18,896 nt of DNA, taken from assembly GCA_029264655.1 (NCBI GenBank), contig JARHZY010000152.1, forward strand, positions 1-18,896, given 5' to 3'. Shown piece by piece: positions 6,233-14,648 of this stretch. The position numbers were made by a program, and so were the translations under genes. The notes under the pieces were generated by a model. The model was not told the DNA's origin, ran no database searches, and saw only the letters and a list, made by a program, of their open reading frames with translations. The stretch comes from Helicobacter sp. (GTDB lineage: Bacteria > Campylobacterota > Campylobacteria > Campylobacterales > Helicobacteraceae). Each line of letters begins with the position of its first letter. Positions within the stretch are counted from its first letter, which is position 1.

Positions 6233-6805
6233 TTATTTTATTTGCGTTTCTATAAATTGTTGCATATCTGCTACAATCACATCAATCGTGCGTTCGCCGT
6301 TAATAATATGCAATATTCCTTTTTGTTTATAAAAATCCTGAATTTGTGCCAATGGTTCTAAATAGACACGCATACGATTTTTAAATACTTCTGCATTATC
6401 ATCAGCACCCCTTGCACGTCCAAGCACTCTATCTTTTGCAACTTCTTCACTTACTTGGACTTCAATTACATTTACTAGTTGCACTTTAGAATCTTGTTGC
6501 AATACTTTATCAAGTTCAAGCATTTGCTCTACACTGCGTGGATACCCATCAATGAGTATAATATCTTTTGGTGAATTATTGATTGCACCAACAATGGTTT
6601 GCACTACAATATCAAGTGGCACAAGATTACCTTCTTTTGTAAAATTTTCAATAAGTTTGCCTTGTTCGCTACCACTTGCAACTTCAGCGCGTAATAAATC
6701 ACCAGTAGAATAATGTGCGATTTGTGCATTAGATTCTGCAATTTTTTGTGCATCTGTGGTTTTACCACTACCTGGTGCACCAATAATTAAAAACAATTTT
6801 TTCAC
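6233..6805 (-). CDS. adk: Adenylate kinase (short-lid form)
   Basis: 190 residues. It catalyses ATP + AMP = 2 ADP in the cytoplasm and balances adenine nucleotides. The P-loop GAPGSGKT is at 9-16, the AMP-site segment STGDLLRAE at 33-41, and DGYPR at 86-90 carries the conserved Arg. The region LGRARGADDNAEVFKNR (128-144) goes straight from the lid-flanking Arg residues to the next helix, so the large lid insert and its zinc cysteines are absent. This is the short-lid type, consistent with the length. The start codon is GTG: AAGGAG (6811-6816, minus strand) lies 5 bases ahead and there is no better ATG. The aspS stop lies only 13 bases upstream, so adk is probably read from the aspS promoter. 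The aspS-adk order is also found in H. pylori. Confidence 0.96.
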   Translation of the reverse strand: MKKLFLIIGAPGSGKTTDAQKIAESNAQIAHYSTGDLLRAEVASGSEQGKLIENFTKEGNLVPLDIVVQTIVGAINNSPKDIILIDGYPRSVEQMLELDKVLQQDSKVQLVNVIEVQVSEEVAKDRVLGRARGADDNAEVFKNRMRVYLEPLAQIQDFYKQKGILHIINGERTIDVIVADMQQFIETQIK

Positions 6806-6818
6806 GGAGTCTCCTTAT

Positions 6819-8585
6819 TTAATGTTGAATCTTAATATGCAACTCATTGAGTTGCGTTGTTGTAACACTGCTTGGTGCTTCCATAAGCAAGCAACTCGCC
6901 TTTTGTGTTTTTGGGAAAGCAATCACATCGCGAATGCTTGAAGCACCACTTAAAAGCATAACAAGTCTATCAAAGCCGATTGCAAAGCCACCATGTGGTG
7001 GTGTGCCATATTGCAATGCTTCAAGCAAGAAACCAAACTTCTCTTGAGCCTCTTGTTGGTTAATTTGCAATAATGTGAATACTTTACTTTGTATCTCACT
7101 TTTATGAATACGAATACTACCACCACCTAATTCTACACCATTTAATACAATATCATAAGCAATTGATTTGATATCCTCTATATCTTGTGTATCTATATTT
7201 TTTGGCATTGTAAATGGATGGTGTAATGCTTTAATGCCTTCATCTGTTTTTTCAAACATAGGAAAATTAACAACCCACACAAAACTTAGTTTTTCTGTAT
7301 CAATGAGTTGCAGTTGTGCTGCAATTTCAAGACGTAATCTCCCCATATAATCCCAAACAATATGCTTTGGTCCTGCACCAAAGAAAATAATATCACCTTG
7401 TTTTGCCCCCACACGTTGTATAAGTGCTTGTATAGAATCTTGTGTTAGAAATTTCACAAGAGGTCCCTTAAGGCTTTTGTCAATATTTTCTTGATTAAAA
7501 GTTGTACATTCCTCTTTAACTTGTATGTAAGCCAATCCTTTTGCACCAAAATTACGCACAAATTTTTCTAATTCTGCTAAACTTTTTCTACTAAAATGTG
7601 CATCCCCATGCCGCACACATAATGCTTTTATTCTGTTGTTTTTTGTATCAAGAGCAATTTGCTTAAATACATCATTATTTGCATGTTCAAATAGATCAGC
7701 CACTTCAACTAAAGGCATATCAAAGCGTAAGTCTGGTTTATCGCTACCATAAAGTTCCATAGCATCATTATAATCTAAATGGGGTATTTTATAATCAATG
7801 TTTCTACCGCATGCTTTAAAAATGGCAAGAATTAGATTTTCTGCAATTTGCATGACATCATTTTCATTGCAAAAACTCATTTCCACATCAATTTGAGTAA
7901 ATTCTGGTTGCCTATCCGCACGTAAATCTTCATCTCGGAAGCATTTTGCAATTTGGTAGTATCGTTCAAAACCACTTATCATAAGCAGTTGTTTAAAAAG
8001 CTGCGGGCTTTGTGGTAACGCATAAAAAGAACCATCATGCACGCGGCTTGGGACAAGATAATCTCTAGCACCTTCTGGTGTTGCCTTTGTAAGTATAGGA
8101 GTTTCTACCTCTAAAAAACCTTGAGATTCTAAAAAACTACGCGTAACACTTGCAACTTTTGCACGCAATTTAAAAATATCAAGACTTTTTGGGTTACGCA
8201 AATCAAGATAACGATACTTAAGACGCAATTCCTCATTTACACTTTCATCACCTATAATAATTGGCGGTGTAAGTGCTTTATTTTCGATAACAAGCGTTTC
8301 TAGCACAACCTCAATTGCACCTGTTTTGAGCTTAGGATTACATAAACCCTCACCCCTTGCCCTTACTTTACCTTTTGCCAATAAAACATATTCATCACGC
8401 ACATTAGAAGCTATAACATGTGCATTGTTAGTTGGATCTGCTACAAGTTGTATAATCCCACTCTTATCGCGTAAATCGATAAAGACAATGCCTCCATGGT
8501 CCCTGTAACTATTACACCAACCACAAAGCACTACATCTTTACCAATATCATTTAGACTTAATGTTGTGTTATAATGTGTCCGCAT
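6819..8585 (-). CDS. aspS: Aspartyl-tRNA synthetase, probably non-discriminating (Asp/Asn)
   Basis: 588 residues from ATG at 8585. It has an N-terminal OB-fold anticodon domain (about 1-110), a class II catalytic core and the bacterial GAD insert in the middle. Motif 1 region is FLEVETPILTKATPEGARDY (157-176), motif 2 begins at FRDEDLRADRQPEFTQ (216-231), and motif 3 is GFAIGFDRLVML (533-544). The start is chosen from AAGGA (8591-8595) 5 bases ahead of the ATG; an in-frame ATG at 8630 would add 15 residues but overlaps the proposed promoter. With this start Leu81 and Leu86 fall at the two anticodon-domain positions reported in H. pylori AspRS to relate to charging of tRNA-Asn. Helicobacter lacks AsnRS and repairs Asp-tRNA-Asn with GatCAB, so the same is inferred here. 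adk follows 13 bases later. Confidence 0.96.
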   Translation of the reverse strand: MRTHYNTTLSLNDIGKDVVLCGWCNSYRDHGGIVFIDLRDKSGIIQLVADPTNNAHVIASNVRDEYVLLAKGKVRARGEGLCNPKLKTGAIEVVLETLVIENKALTPPIIIGDESVNEELRLKYRYLDLRNPKSLDIFKLRAKVASVTRSFLESQGFLEVETPILTKATPEGARDYLVPSRVHDGSFYALPQSPQLFKQLLMISGFERYYQIAKCFRDEDLRADRQPEFTQIDVEMSFCNENDVMQIAENLILAIFKACGRNIDYKIPHLDYNDAMELYGSDKPDLRFDMPLVEVADLFEHANNDVFKQIALDTKNNRIKALCVRHGDAHFSRKSLAELEKFVRNFGAKGLAYIQVKEECTTFNQENIDKSLKGPLVKFLTQDSIQALIQRVGAKQGDIIFFGAGPKHIVWDYMGRLRLEIAAQLQLIDTEKLSFVWVVNFPMFEKTDEGIKALHHPFTMPKNIDTQDIEDIKSIAYDIVLNGVELGGGSIRIHKSEIQSKVFTLLQINQQEAQEKFGFLLEALQYGTPPHGGFAIGFDRLVMLLSGASSIRDVIAFPKTQKASCLLMEAPSSVTTTQLNELHIKIQH

Positions 8586-8590
8586 TATAT

Positions 8591-8595
8591 TCCTT
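8591..8595 (-). promoter_or_regulatory. Ribosome binding site deciding the aspS start
   Basis: AAGGA on the minus strand is 5 bases from ATG at 8585. The longer frame from 8630 has no such site. Confidence 0.75.
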
Positions 8596-8620
8596 AAAGA
8601 AATAGTAAAATGAATATAAT

Positions 8621-8629
8621 ATTCTAGCA
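8621..8629 (-). promoter_or_regulatory. Extended -10 promoter of aspS-adk
   Basis: TGCTAGAAT on the minus strand (hexamer TAGAAT, 8621-8626) is the same extended -10 string seen ahead of glyS. Transcription would begin near 8614, giving a leader of about 29 bases. A T-rich region lies upstream and there is no -35 box. Confidence 0.55.
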
Positions 8630-8716
8630 TTTTTTTGTTGAGAAAAATATTTTTTATTGTTATTGTATAGAATATTATTTTATCTTTTATAAGCTATAAC
8701 GATTATATGCTTTAAC

Positions 8717-8761
8717 AAAAGCTTATTAAACCAAAAGGCATACAAATATAAATAAGCTTTT
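8717..8761 (-). terminator. Candidate terminator of the nuo operon
   Basis: AAAAGCTTATT (8717-8727) and AATAAGCTTTT (8751-8761) form a perfect 11-bp inverted repeat with a 23-base loop, 22 bases beyond the nuoN stop. The stem ends in T4 in both directions, so it could also limit read-through from the other strand. The loop is longer than in a standard terminator and the T-run beyond the stem is short. Confidence 0.55.
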
Positions 8762-8783
8762 ATATTTTTAATCTATCGATATA

Positions 8784-10229
8784 CTATATACCAAGTATAG
8801 GGATATATTGGAATAAATAAGATACCACAAAAATTGAACCAATACAAAGTAATGCACATAAAAAGGCAACAGAGCGGATTGGTATTGTGCTGTTATCTTC
8901 ATAAAATCCTGCATTATTGCTTCCTTGTTTAAAGTACATAGCAACAATAAGTTTTAAATAGTAGCATATAGCAATAGCACTATTTAACATCATAACAAAA
9001 GCAAGCAACATTTCTCTTTGTTGTAGGGCATTAGTAATAATAAAAATCTTACCCCAAAAAATAGAAAATGGCGGTATCCCTGCAAGAGAAAGCATAAATA
9101 ATGCCATACCAAGTGCCATAATTGGGTGTTGTTTGCCAAAACCATAGAATCTTTGTAGAGCATAATCATAACGCATTTGGTAATCACATGGTTTATTCAT
9201 CCATAGCATTGCAAATGCACCCAAATTAGTTATTAAAAATAATATCCAATAGAGTATCAAAGTATCAAAAGTCCCAAGATAAATACAAGTTAGTGCAAAA
9301 CCTGAATGTGAAATTGAGCTAAAAGCAAGCATTCTTTTTACATCTTTTTGCACCAATGCCATAATATTTGGCAAAGTAATCGTGATAATTAATAAAATTT
9401 TGAAGAGTTGCTCAATGTAATTATGTGGTGTAGCTTTGTTTTGCAAAAGTGGTAAAAAAAGTATTGCAAAAAGTGCAAAGCCAGCAATCTTTGGCACAAT
9501 CGAAACATATCCTGCTAATACAGGGTTGCTTGCTTCATAGACATCAGGCATCCAACTATGCCATGGAACTAGCGATATTTTAAAGCCAAGCCCAGCAAGT
9601 ATAAAGAGCATACTAAACAATAGTAGTAAAATATCTAAAATATGCCCATACAATAAAACATTTTTATATTCAATTGCATTTCTTTGTAAAGAAAAATCTC
9701 CAAAATATAGATAAAAAAGCATAATGCCAAGAAGGAAGAATATACTTGCAAGTGCACTAGCAACAAAATATTTTATACCGCCCTCAATACCATAAACCCT
9801 ACGATTAAAGGCTAAAAGCACCGCCAAAGGCAAGCTCCCAATTTCTAACCCAAGCAACACAAGAATAAGATTATTTCCATGCACCATAAGCATAAATCCT
9901 GCTATAGAAAATAAATAAAGTGGGTAAAATTCTGGCGTTTGAAACTCAACAAATTTATATTTAGAAAAAGTAAGTAATATAAACCAAAAAGATGCAATAA
10001 GCATGATATATTCTGTGCTTAAGGTTATTGCTGAAACATTTTCCATATGCCCAACACTTAAACAAAATAAAAATGCTGTAGCAATGAAAAACATGCATAG
10101 CGATAAGCTTGTATTACGCGAAAAATGACTTGCAAAGACATTGCTAAAAAGCACCACAATAGCCCCAAGCACCAAAATGACAGAAGGCATATACATATAT
10201 AAATAAGTGTAAAAATCTAATGTGTCCAT
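8784..10229 (-). CDS. nuoN: NADH-quinone oxidoreductase-type complex I subunit N
   Basis: 481 residues, the usual NuoN size, with about 14 hydrophobic segments. It is one of three antiporter-like subunits that pump protons in the membrane arm of complex I. Key charged residues are present: Glu129 in LGLEIGSLP, Lys217 in GLGFKISLVPWHSW, Lys247 in SIVPKIAGF, and Lys394 in PPFSIFWGKIF. The motif QKDVKRMLAFSSISHSG (294-310) marks the proton-antiporter family. ATG at 10229 lies 2 bases after the nuoM stop, and the ribosome site GGAG is inside the last nuoM codons, so translation is coupled. It is the last gene of the operon, followed by an inverted repeat. Confidence 0.96.
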   Translation of the reverse strand: MDTLDFYTYLYMYMPSVILVLGAIVVLFSNVFASHFSRNTSLSLCMFFIATAFLFCLSVGHMENVSAITLSTEYIMLIASFWFILLTFSKYKFVEFQTPEFYPLYLFSIAGFMLMVHGNNLILVLLGLEIGSLPLAVLLAFNRRVYGIEGGIKYFVASALASIFFLLGIMLFYLYFGDFSLQRNAIEYKNVLLYGHILDILLLLFSMLFILAGLGFKISLVPWHSWMPDVYEASNPVLAGYVSIVPKIAGFALFAILFLPLLQNKATPHNYIEQLFKILLIITITLPNIMALVQKDVKRMLAFSSISHSGFALTCIYLGTFDTLILYWILFLITNLGAFAMLWMNKPCDYQMRYDYALQRFYGFGKQHPIMALGMALFMLSLAGIPPFSIFWGKIFIITNALQQREMLLAFVMMLNSAIAICYYLKLIVAMYFKQGSNNAGFYEDNSTIPIRSVAFLCALLCIGSIFVVSYLFQYIPILGI

Positions 10230-10231
10230 AT

Positions 10232-11908
10232 TTACTCCTCTGTATTTGTGCTATTGTGTGTATTATTGTATTTATTATTGTGTTCTAGTATATTGATGCT
10301 TGCATCTTCATGAGAAGATGTGCTATTCAACAACTCATCTAATGGATGGAATCCTGTCTTATCTATTTTTGTCATTTCTATCACTAAGCCATTATTGACT
10401 TTGGCAATATGTGCCTTTGTTTCTTGTTCTTGGGCAAGCGTATAAATTGTTCCAACAAGCTGTTGCACAGAAACTTGCATAGGTTTTAAAAGAGTATTTG
10501 GAAAAATACCAAGCCATACAATAACAAATGCAATTGGAGCAAGCACGCATAACTCCTTAAAATATAAATCTCGAAGTGCATGGAGTGTGTTTGTTTGTCT
10601 TAATGTGCCATAAAATATATTTTTAAAAAGAAAGAGCATATAACTTGCTGCAATAATAATGGTTGTGCCTGCAAGTGCTGTAATAATAGGTGAAGTTTGG
10701 AAATACCCATAAAGTGATAAAAATTCACCTATAAAACCAATAGTAAGCGGTAAGCCAACATTTGAAAGCATAACAAGTGCAAAGAATGTGGCATAATGTG
10801 GCATAATGTATGCAACACCGCCAAAATCATCAATATGTCTTGTCATTGTGCGGTAATAAAGCATACCTGCCAACATAAAAAGCCCACCACTTGTAACACC
10901 ATGTGCAACCATCATAAAAAGCCCACCACTAATACCTTCATTATTGAATGCAAAGATTCCAAGCACAACAATGCCCATGTGTGAGATAGAGCTATATGCA
11001 ATAACTTTTTTTATATCTTTTTGTTTCAATGCAATAATACCGGCATAGACTACCATGATAACCGCCAAAACGCTTACAATAGGCATAAAATGCACGCTTG
11101 CATCAGGGAATAATGGTAATACAAAACGCAAAAGTGCATAAGTCCCCATTTTTGATAGTAGTGCAGAAAGCATAACACTACCAAGTGCTGGAGCTTCGCT
11201 ATAAATGTGGGGTAACCAAGTGTGTAATGGAATAATAGGAATCTTAACTGCAATAGATACAAAGAAACCTAAAAAAAGCCAAGTTTGTGTTGTCGTTGGA
11301 ATCTGTAATGCACCACTTGTCCAAACACCTAAATCAAAACTCCAATATCCAAGTTGCTCATAGCATAGATAACTCATATAAAGAATAGCAAGCAACATCA
11401 TAAGACTTGATGCAAAGGTATAAACAAAAAATTTAAGTCCAATATAAATCTTTTGTCCGCTGCCCCATACACCAACCATATAAAGCACAGGTAGCAATGC
11501 GAGTTCCCAACACGCATAAAACATAAGGACATTTTGTGAAACAAATAATGCCATAAGGATTGCTTCTAATGCAAGCAAGCAAACAACAAAGGGTTTTGCA
11601 TCGTCTCTTCGTTGTAAATAAATATTGGCAAGAAAAATAATAAATGCAGTTAAAACAATCAAAAATAATGAGATACCATCAACAAATACAATATAATCTA
11701 TGCCAAGCTCTGGAATTAAAAAAATCTTTGTAAAAAATTGTGTATCTGCTATATCCACACGATAGCTAGCCCATAATGCAATTACAAGTCCAAGTTCGAT
11801 AAAAGAAATAATGCGTCCAAATCGTTTTGCCCCGCTATCATCAAACATAAAGATAAATAAACATGCAATAAGAGGACAACCAATAATTAAGCTTAATAAA
11901 TATTCCAC
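10232..11908 (-). CDS. nuoM: Complex I antiporter-like subunit M, with long C-terminal tail
   Basis: 558 residues, longer than the approximately 510 usual for NuoM. Core residues of the proton path are present: Glu135 in CWELALLPVL, Lys222 in AVKIPIIPLHTWLP, Lys253 in LLSKMGTYALL, and Glu395 in GFIGEFLSLYG, plus QKDIKKVIAYSSISHMG (296-312). After the last membrane segment (about 457-475) there is a soluble tail of some 75 residues ending in an Asn/Thr/Ser/His-rich stretch (about 528-558). The start codon is GTG, with AAGGAG (11914-11919) 5 bases ahead; no ATG is better placed. nuoL ends 13 bases upstream and nuoN begins 2 bases downstream. The 18-base direct repeat at 10874-10891 and 10913-10930 encodes a repeated SGGLFM and reflects the normal family sequence. 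Confidence 0.96.
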   Translation of the reverse strand: MEYLLSLIIGCPLIACLFIFMFDDSGAKRFGRIISFIELGLVIALWASYRVDIADTQFFTKIFLIPELGIDYIVFVDGISLFLIVLTAFIIFLANIYLQRRDDAKPFVVCLLALEAILMALFVSQNVLMFYACWELALLPVLYMVGVWGSGQKIYIGLKFFVYTFASSLMMLLAILYMSYLCYEQLGYWSFDLGVWTSGALQIPTTTQTWLFLGFFVSIAVKIPIIPLHTWLPHIYSEAPALGSVMLSALLSKMGTYALLRFVLPLFPDASVHFMPIVSVLAVIMVVYAGIIALKQKDIKKVIAYSSISHMGIVVLGIFAFNNEGISGGLFMMVAHGVTSGGLFMLAGMLYYRTMTRHIDDFGGVAYIMPHYATFFALVMLSNVGLPLTIGFIGEFLSLYGYFQTSPIITALAGTTIIIAASYMLFLFKNIFYGTLRQTNTLHALRDLYFKELCVLAPIAFVIVWLGIFPNTLLKPMQVSVQQLVGTIYTLAQEQETKAHIAKVNNGLVIEMTKIDKTGFHPLDELLNSTSSHEDASINILEHNNKYNNTHNSTNTEE

Positions 11909-11921
11909 TTTTTCTCCTTGC

Positions 11922-13793
11922 TTAATTAAGCATAAAATATAGTAATGTTATACATAATAGAATGGCAACACCCGCACTCATAAGCCGCAACATACTGCTT
12001 AGATTTCCATTTTGCAATGGACGCAATATATAGCTTAACAACATAAAGCATTTTGCAATTCCATCAACAATCTTGTCTAAAATCCCCATATCAACGATAT
12101 GATAAAGGAAATCTGAAAGAAAGCAAAAGGGTTTTACAATGAAGATTCTATATAAATAGGGAATATAGTATTCATTTGCTAGAATTTTATAGAAAATATG
12201 TGGTTTTCTTTCTTTATAGCCATTTCTATACAGCAAATATGCACATACAATAGAAATAACAACAAGCCCAAGTGTTAATGCAATCAGCATAATTATATTA
12301 TCTATATGTATTTCTGCTGAAACAAGCACAGATGCAAGAAATGAATTAAATTGTGCGTAAAATAATCCTGCAATAATAGCCAAAAATGCTAAAGGTGTCA
12401 TAGCATATAACATAACTTTACTTGCTTCGTGTGGGTGTTCGTTATGATTCTTTGGTGCTAAAAATACTAAGGTAAAAAGCCTAAAGCTATAGAATGCTGT
12501 ACAAATAGCTCCAATAAGTAAAACTATCCATATTTCATAAGAGCTTACATATGCTACCTCTAGAATCTTATCTTTAGAAAAATACCCAGAAAGAGGGGGA
12601 ATACCACAAAGTGCAATAGAACCAATAAGCATAAAAAACATGCTTGTTTTTAAAGGTTTTGATAAACCGCCCATTTTTGTAATATCAAGTTTATCATTCA
12701 TAGCATGCATAACATTGCCTGCACCTAAAAACAATAAGGATTTAAAAAATGCATGTGTAAAAAGATGGAAAAGTGCAATTGTATAGGCACCTAGTCCAGC
12801 AGCAACAAACATGTAACCAAGCTGCGAAAGTGTAGAATATGCAATAATTCTTTTTAAGTCTTTATTTACAATTGCCATAAGTGAGGCAAAAATTGCCACA
12901 AAAGCCCCAAGACAAGCAATAAAGTATGCTACTTGTGGCACACTATTATAAAGTGGTGCTAGTCTGATAACTAAATATACACCAGCAGTTACCATTGTGG
13001 CTGCATGGATTAATGCCGAAACAGGCGTTGGACCTTCCATTGCATTGGCAAGCCATGTATGTAGCGGGAATTGTGCGGATTTGCCCATTGCTCCAATAAA
13101 AAGTAAAATAGCAATCCATGTGAGTGTGGAGTTGCTTGGTGGATTTGTCGCAAGTTGTATGAAAATTTCACTATAAGATAGCGAACCTACACTTGTATAA
13201 ACTAAAAAGATTCCAAGTAGCATGCCTAAATCTGCTATTCTATTCATAACAAATGCTTCAATGGAAGCAGCATTGGCACTTTTTTTCTGATACCAAAAAC
13301 CAATTAGCAAATAAGAGCAAGTACCAACACCCTCCCAACCGATAAACAGCACAATAAGATTATCACCACCAACGAGTAACAACATTGAGAACACAAAGCC
13401 ACCAAGATATGCAAAGAATCTATTAAAACTTTTATCATGTGCCATATATCCAATAGAGTAAAAATGCACCATGCTTGACACTAGAGTAACAACTAGAATC
13501 ATAATGGCATTAATTTTATCAAACATTAAAGAAAAAGTTACTTGAAACTGCCCAGTTTGGATAAAATCCCATAATACAACATGAAAACTTTCTCCGCCAT
13601 TTGTTAAAAAATAAAAAAGCAAAAGTGCGAGTATAAGACTAGCACTAATGCAAAGCGAACATATATATCCTAGCATTATAGATGGTTTTAGGGTTGCACT
13701 TAATCCCGCTATAATGCTTGCTAAAAGAGGTAGGAATACAAGTGTAATAAGCATTGTTTCTTTGTATTCCGCAATTGTTGTAAAAAATGCCAT
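11922..13793 (-). CDS. nuoL: Complex I antiporter-like subunit L
   Basis: 623 residues, typical of NuoL, the distal proton-pumping subunit whose C-terminal lateral helix runs along N and M. Seen in order: Glu154 in GWEGVGTCSYLLIGFWY, Lys238 in GAMGKSAQFPLHTWL, His263 in ALIHAATMVTAGVYL, the NKDLKRIIAYSTLSQLG block (310-326), His347 and Lys351 in THAFFKSLLFLGAGN, and Lys407 or Lys409 in LSGYFSKDKI. The C-terminal region (from about 480) has amphipathic and hydrophobic stretches and a final membrane helix (605-622). ATG at 13793 is one base from the nuoK stop and is preceded by AGGGG within the nuoK end. A second Met at codon 14 begins a more standard-looking NuoL start but lacks a ribosome site. 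Confidence 0.96.
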   Translation of the reverse strand: MAFFTTIAEYKETMLITLVFLPLLASIIAGLSATLKPSIMLGYICSLCISASLILALLLFYFLTNGGESFHVVLWDFIQTGQFQVTFSLMFDKINAIMILVVTLVSSMVHFYSIGYMAHDKSFNRFFAYLGGFVFSMLLLVGGDNLIVLFIGWEGVGTCSYLLIGFWYQKKSANAASIEAFVMNRIADLGMLLGIFLVYTSVGSLSYSEIFIQLATNPPSNSTLTWIAILLFIGAMGKSAQFPLHTWLANAMEGPTPVSALIHAATMVTAGVYLVIRLAPLYNSVPQVAYFIACLGAFVAIFASLMAIVNKDLKRIIAYSTLSQLGYMFVAAGLGAYTIALFHLFTHAFFKSLLFLGAGNVMHAMNDKLDITKMGGLSKPLKTSMFFMLIGSIALCGIPPLSGYFSKDKILEVAYVSSYEIWIVLLIGAICTAFYSFRLFTLVFLAPKNHNEHPHEASKVMLYAMTPLAFLAIIAGLFYAQFNSFLASVLVSAEIHIDNIIMLIALTLGLVVISIVCAYLLYRNGYKERKPHIFYKILANEYYIPYLYRIFIVKPFCFLSDFLYHIVDMGILDKIVDGIAKCFMLLSYILRPLQNGNLSSMLRLMSAGVAILLCITLLYFMLN

Positions 13794-13794
13794 A

Positions 13795-14097
13795 TTATCC
13801 CCTCATATTACTAAGCTTATCAATATCAAGTGTTTTGTATTTTTTATAAAGCATAAGCACCAAGCCTAAGCCAATGGCTACTTCAGCTGCTGCTAGTGCA
13901 ATCACAAATAATGCCATAATTTGTCCTTGTAAATCGCCTTTATAATAGCCAATAGCTACAAAGGCTATATTGATAGCATTGAGCATAATCTCTGTTGCAA
14001 ATAATAAAAGTAGGATATTTTTACGCCGTAAGATTCCATAAAGACCAATACAAAACATAATGGCACTAAAAACAAGGTAATGATTAAGTGTAATCAT
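13795..14097 (-). CDS. nuoK: Complex I membrane subunit K
   Basis: 100 residues, three membrane helices. The two membrane glutamates known to be important in E. coli NuoK appear at the same numbers, Glu36 (LLFATEIMLNAINI) and Glu72 (ALAAAEVAIGLGLVL). It forms part of the proton and quinone-coupling path between NuoJ, NuoA and NuoN. Its ATG overlaps the nuoJ stop (ATGA), and AGGAGG within the last nuoJ codons serves as its ribosome site. The stop is one base from the nuoL start. Confidence 0.97.
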   Translation of the reverse strand: MITLNHYLVFSAIMFCIGLYGILRRKNILLLLFATEIMLNAINIAFVAIGYYKGDLQGQIMALFVIALAAAEVAIGLGLVLMLYKKYKTLDIDKLSNMRG

Positions 14098-14639
14098 TGT
14101 GCCTCCTTCTTTAATGAGTGATTTGGTATTCCCTCTTCTTTTATTTCTTCATGCACAAATTGCGGTTTATGTGCTCCAACGCCAATACCTGCTATCATTG
14201 CCATTAAAAGCATAATAGCTGCTGCTTCAAAGCAAACAAGATAATCTTTGAAGAGTAAATGTGCCAATGCGTTTGTGCTATTATCATGTGCATAAGGTGA
14301 TGCTGTTTGTGTATTGCCAACAACAATCAATAATGCAATAGCAAATATACTAACAAGTAGCCAAACTATAAATTGATTATGGAATTTTTCTTTTACTTCT
14401 TTGCTGACATCAAAGAGCATCATACCAAATGCATACATAACAACAACTGCTCCTGTATAAACAATAATTTGAACAACACCTAAAAAGTCAGCATGTAATA
14501 AAAAGAATAATCCAGAAACTAAAATCATGCCAAATGCAAGAGCACTTAATGCATAAAGAATGTTGTTTGACATAACAACAATCAAAAATGCACATAAGCA
14601 TAATGCCCCAAAAACATAAAATGCGATAGCCTCAAACAT
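14094..14639 (-). CDS. nuoJ: Complex I membrane subunit J
   Basis: 181 residues, five predicted membrane helices (about 3-22, 28-48, 55-76, 92-108 and 134-154). The conserved third helix VVQIIVYTGAVVVMYAFGMM (55-74) is the NuoJ hallmark; in solved complexes this helix changes shape during turnover. A soluble C-terminal tail (about 155-181) is rich in Glu and Lys. The ATG at 14639 has a full AAGGAGG ribosome site a few bases ahead, and nuoI ends 9 bases upstream. It overlaps nuoK by 4 bases. Confidence 0.95.
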   Translation of the reverse strand: MFEAIAFYVFGALCLCAFLIVVMSNNILYALSALAFGMILVSGLFFLLHADFLGVVQIIVYTGAVVVMYAFGMMLFDVSKEVKEKFHNQFIVWLLVSIFAIALLIVVGNTQTASPYAHDNSTNALAHLLFKDYLVCFEAAAIMLLMAMIAGIGVGAHKPQFVHEEIKEEGIPNHSLKKEAQ

Positions 14640-14648
14640 GCTTCCTCC

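Noticed and set aside
6128..6361. 77-codon plus-strand open frame at the end of adk
   Set aside because: More than half lies antisense to adk, the composition (Cys, Tyr, Phe-rich) is that of a shadow frame, and no ribosome site is present.
8586..8630. 15-residue N-terminal extension of AspS from an upstream ATG
   Set aside because: The extension has no ribosome site, overlaps the likely -10 element, and would shift the conserved N-terminal MRTHYxxxL start out of place.
10785..10806. Two-copy tandem repeat of the 10-mer AATGTGGCAT inside nuoM, considered as a phase-variation tract
   Set aside because: Only two copies plus a partial one are present, and they encode a normal part of NuoM. A contingency locus would need more copies.
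10874..10930. 18-base direct repeat in nuoM
   Set aside because: It is in frame (39-base offset) and encodes two SGGLFM segments that match the expected family pattern, so it is coincidental similarity of codons rather than a mobile or regulatory repeat.
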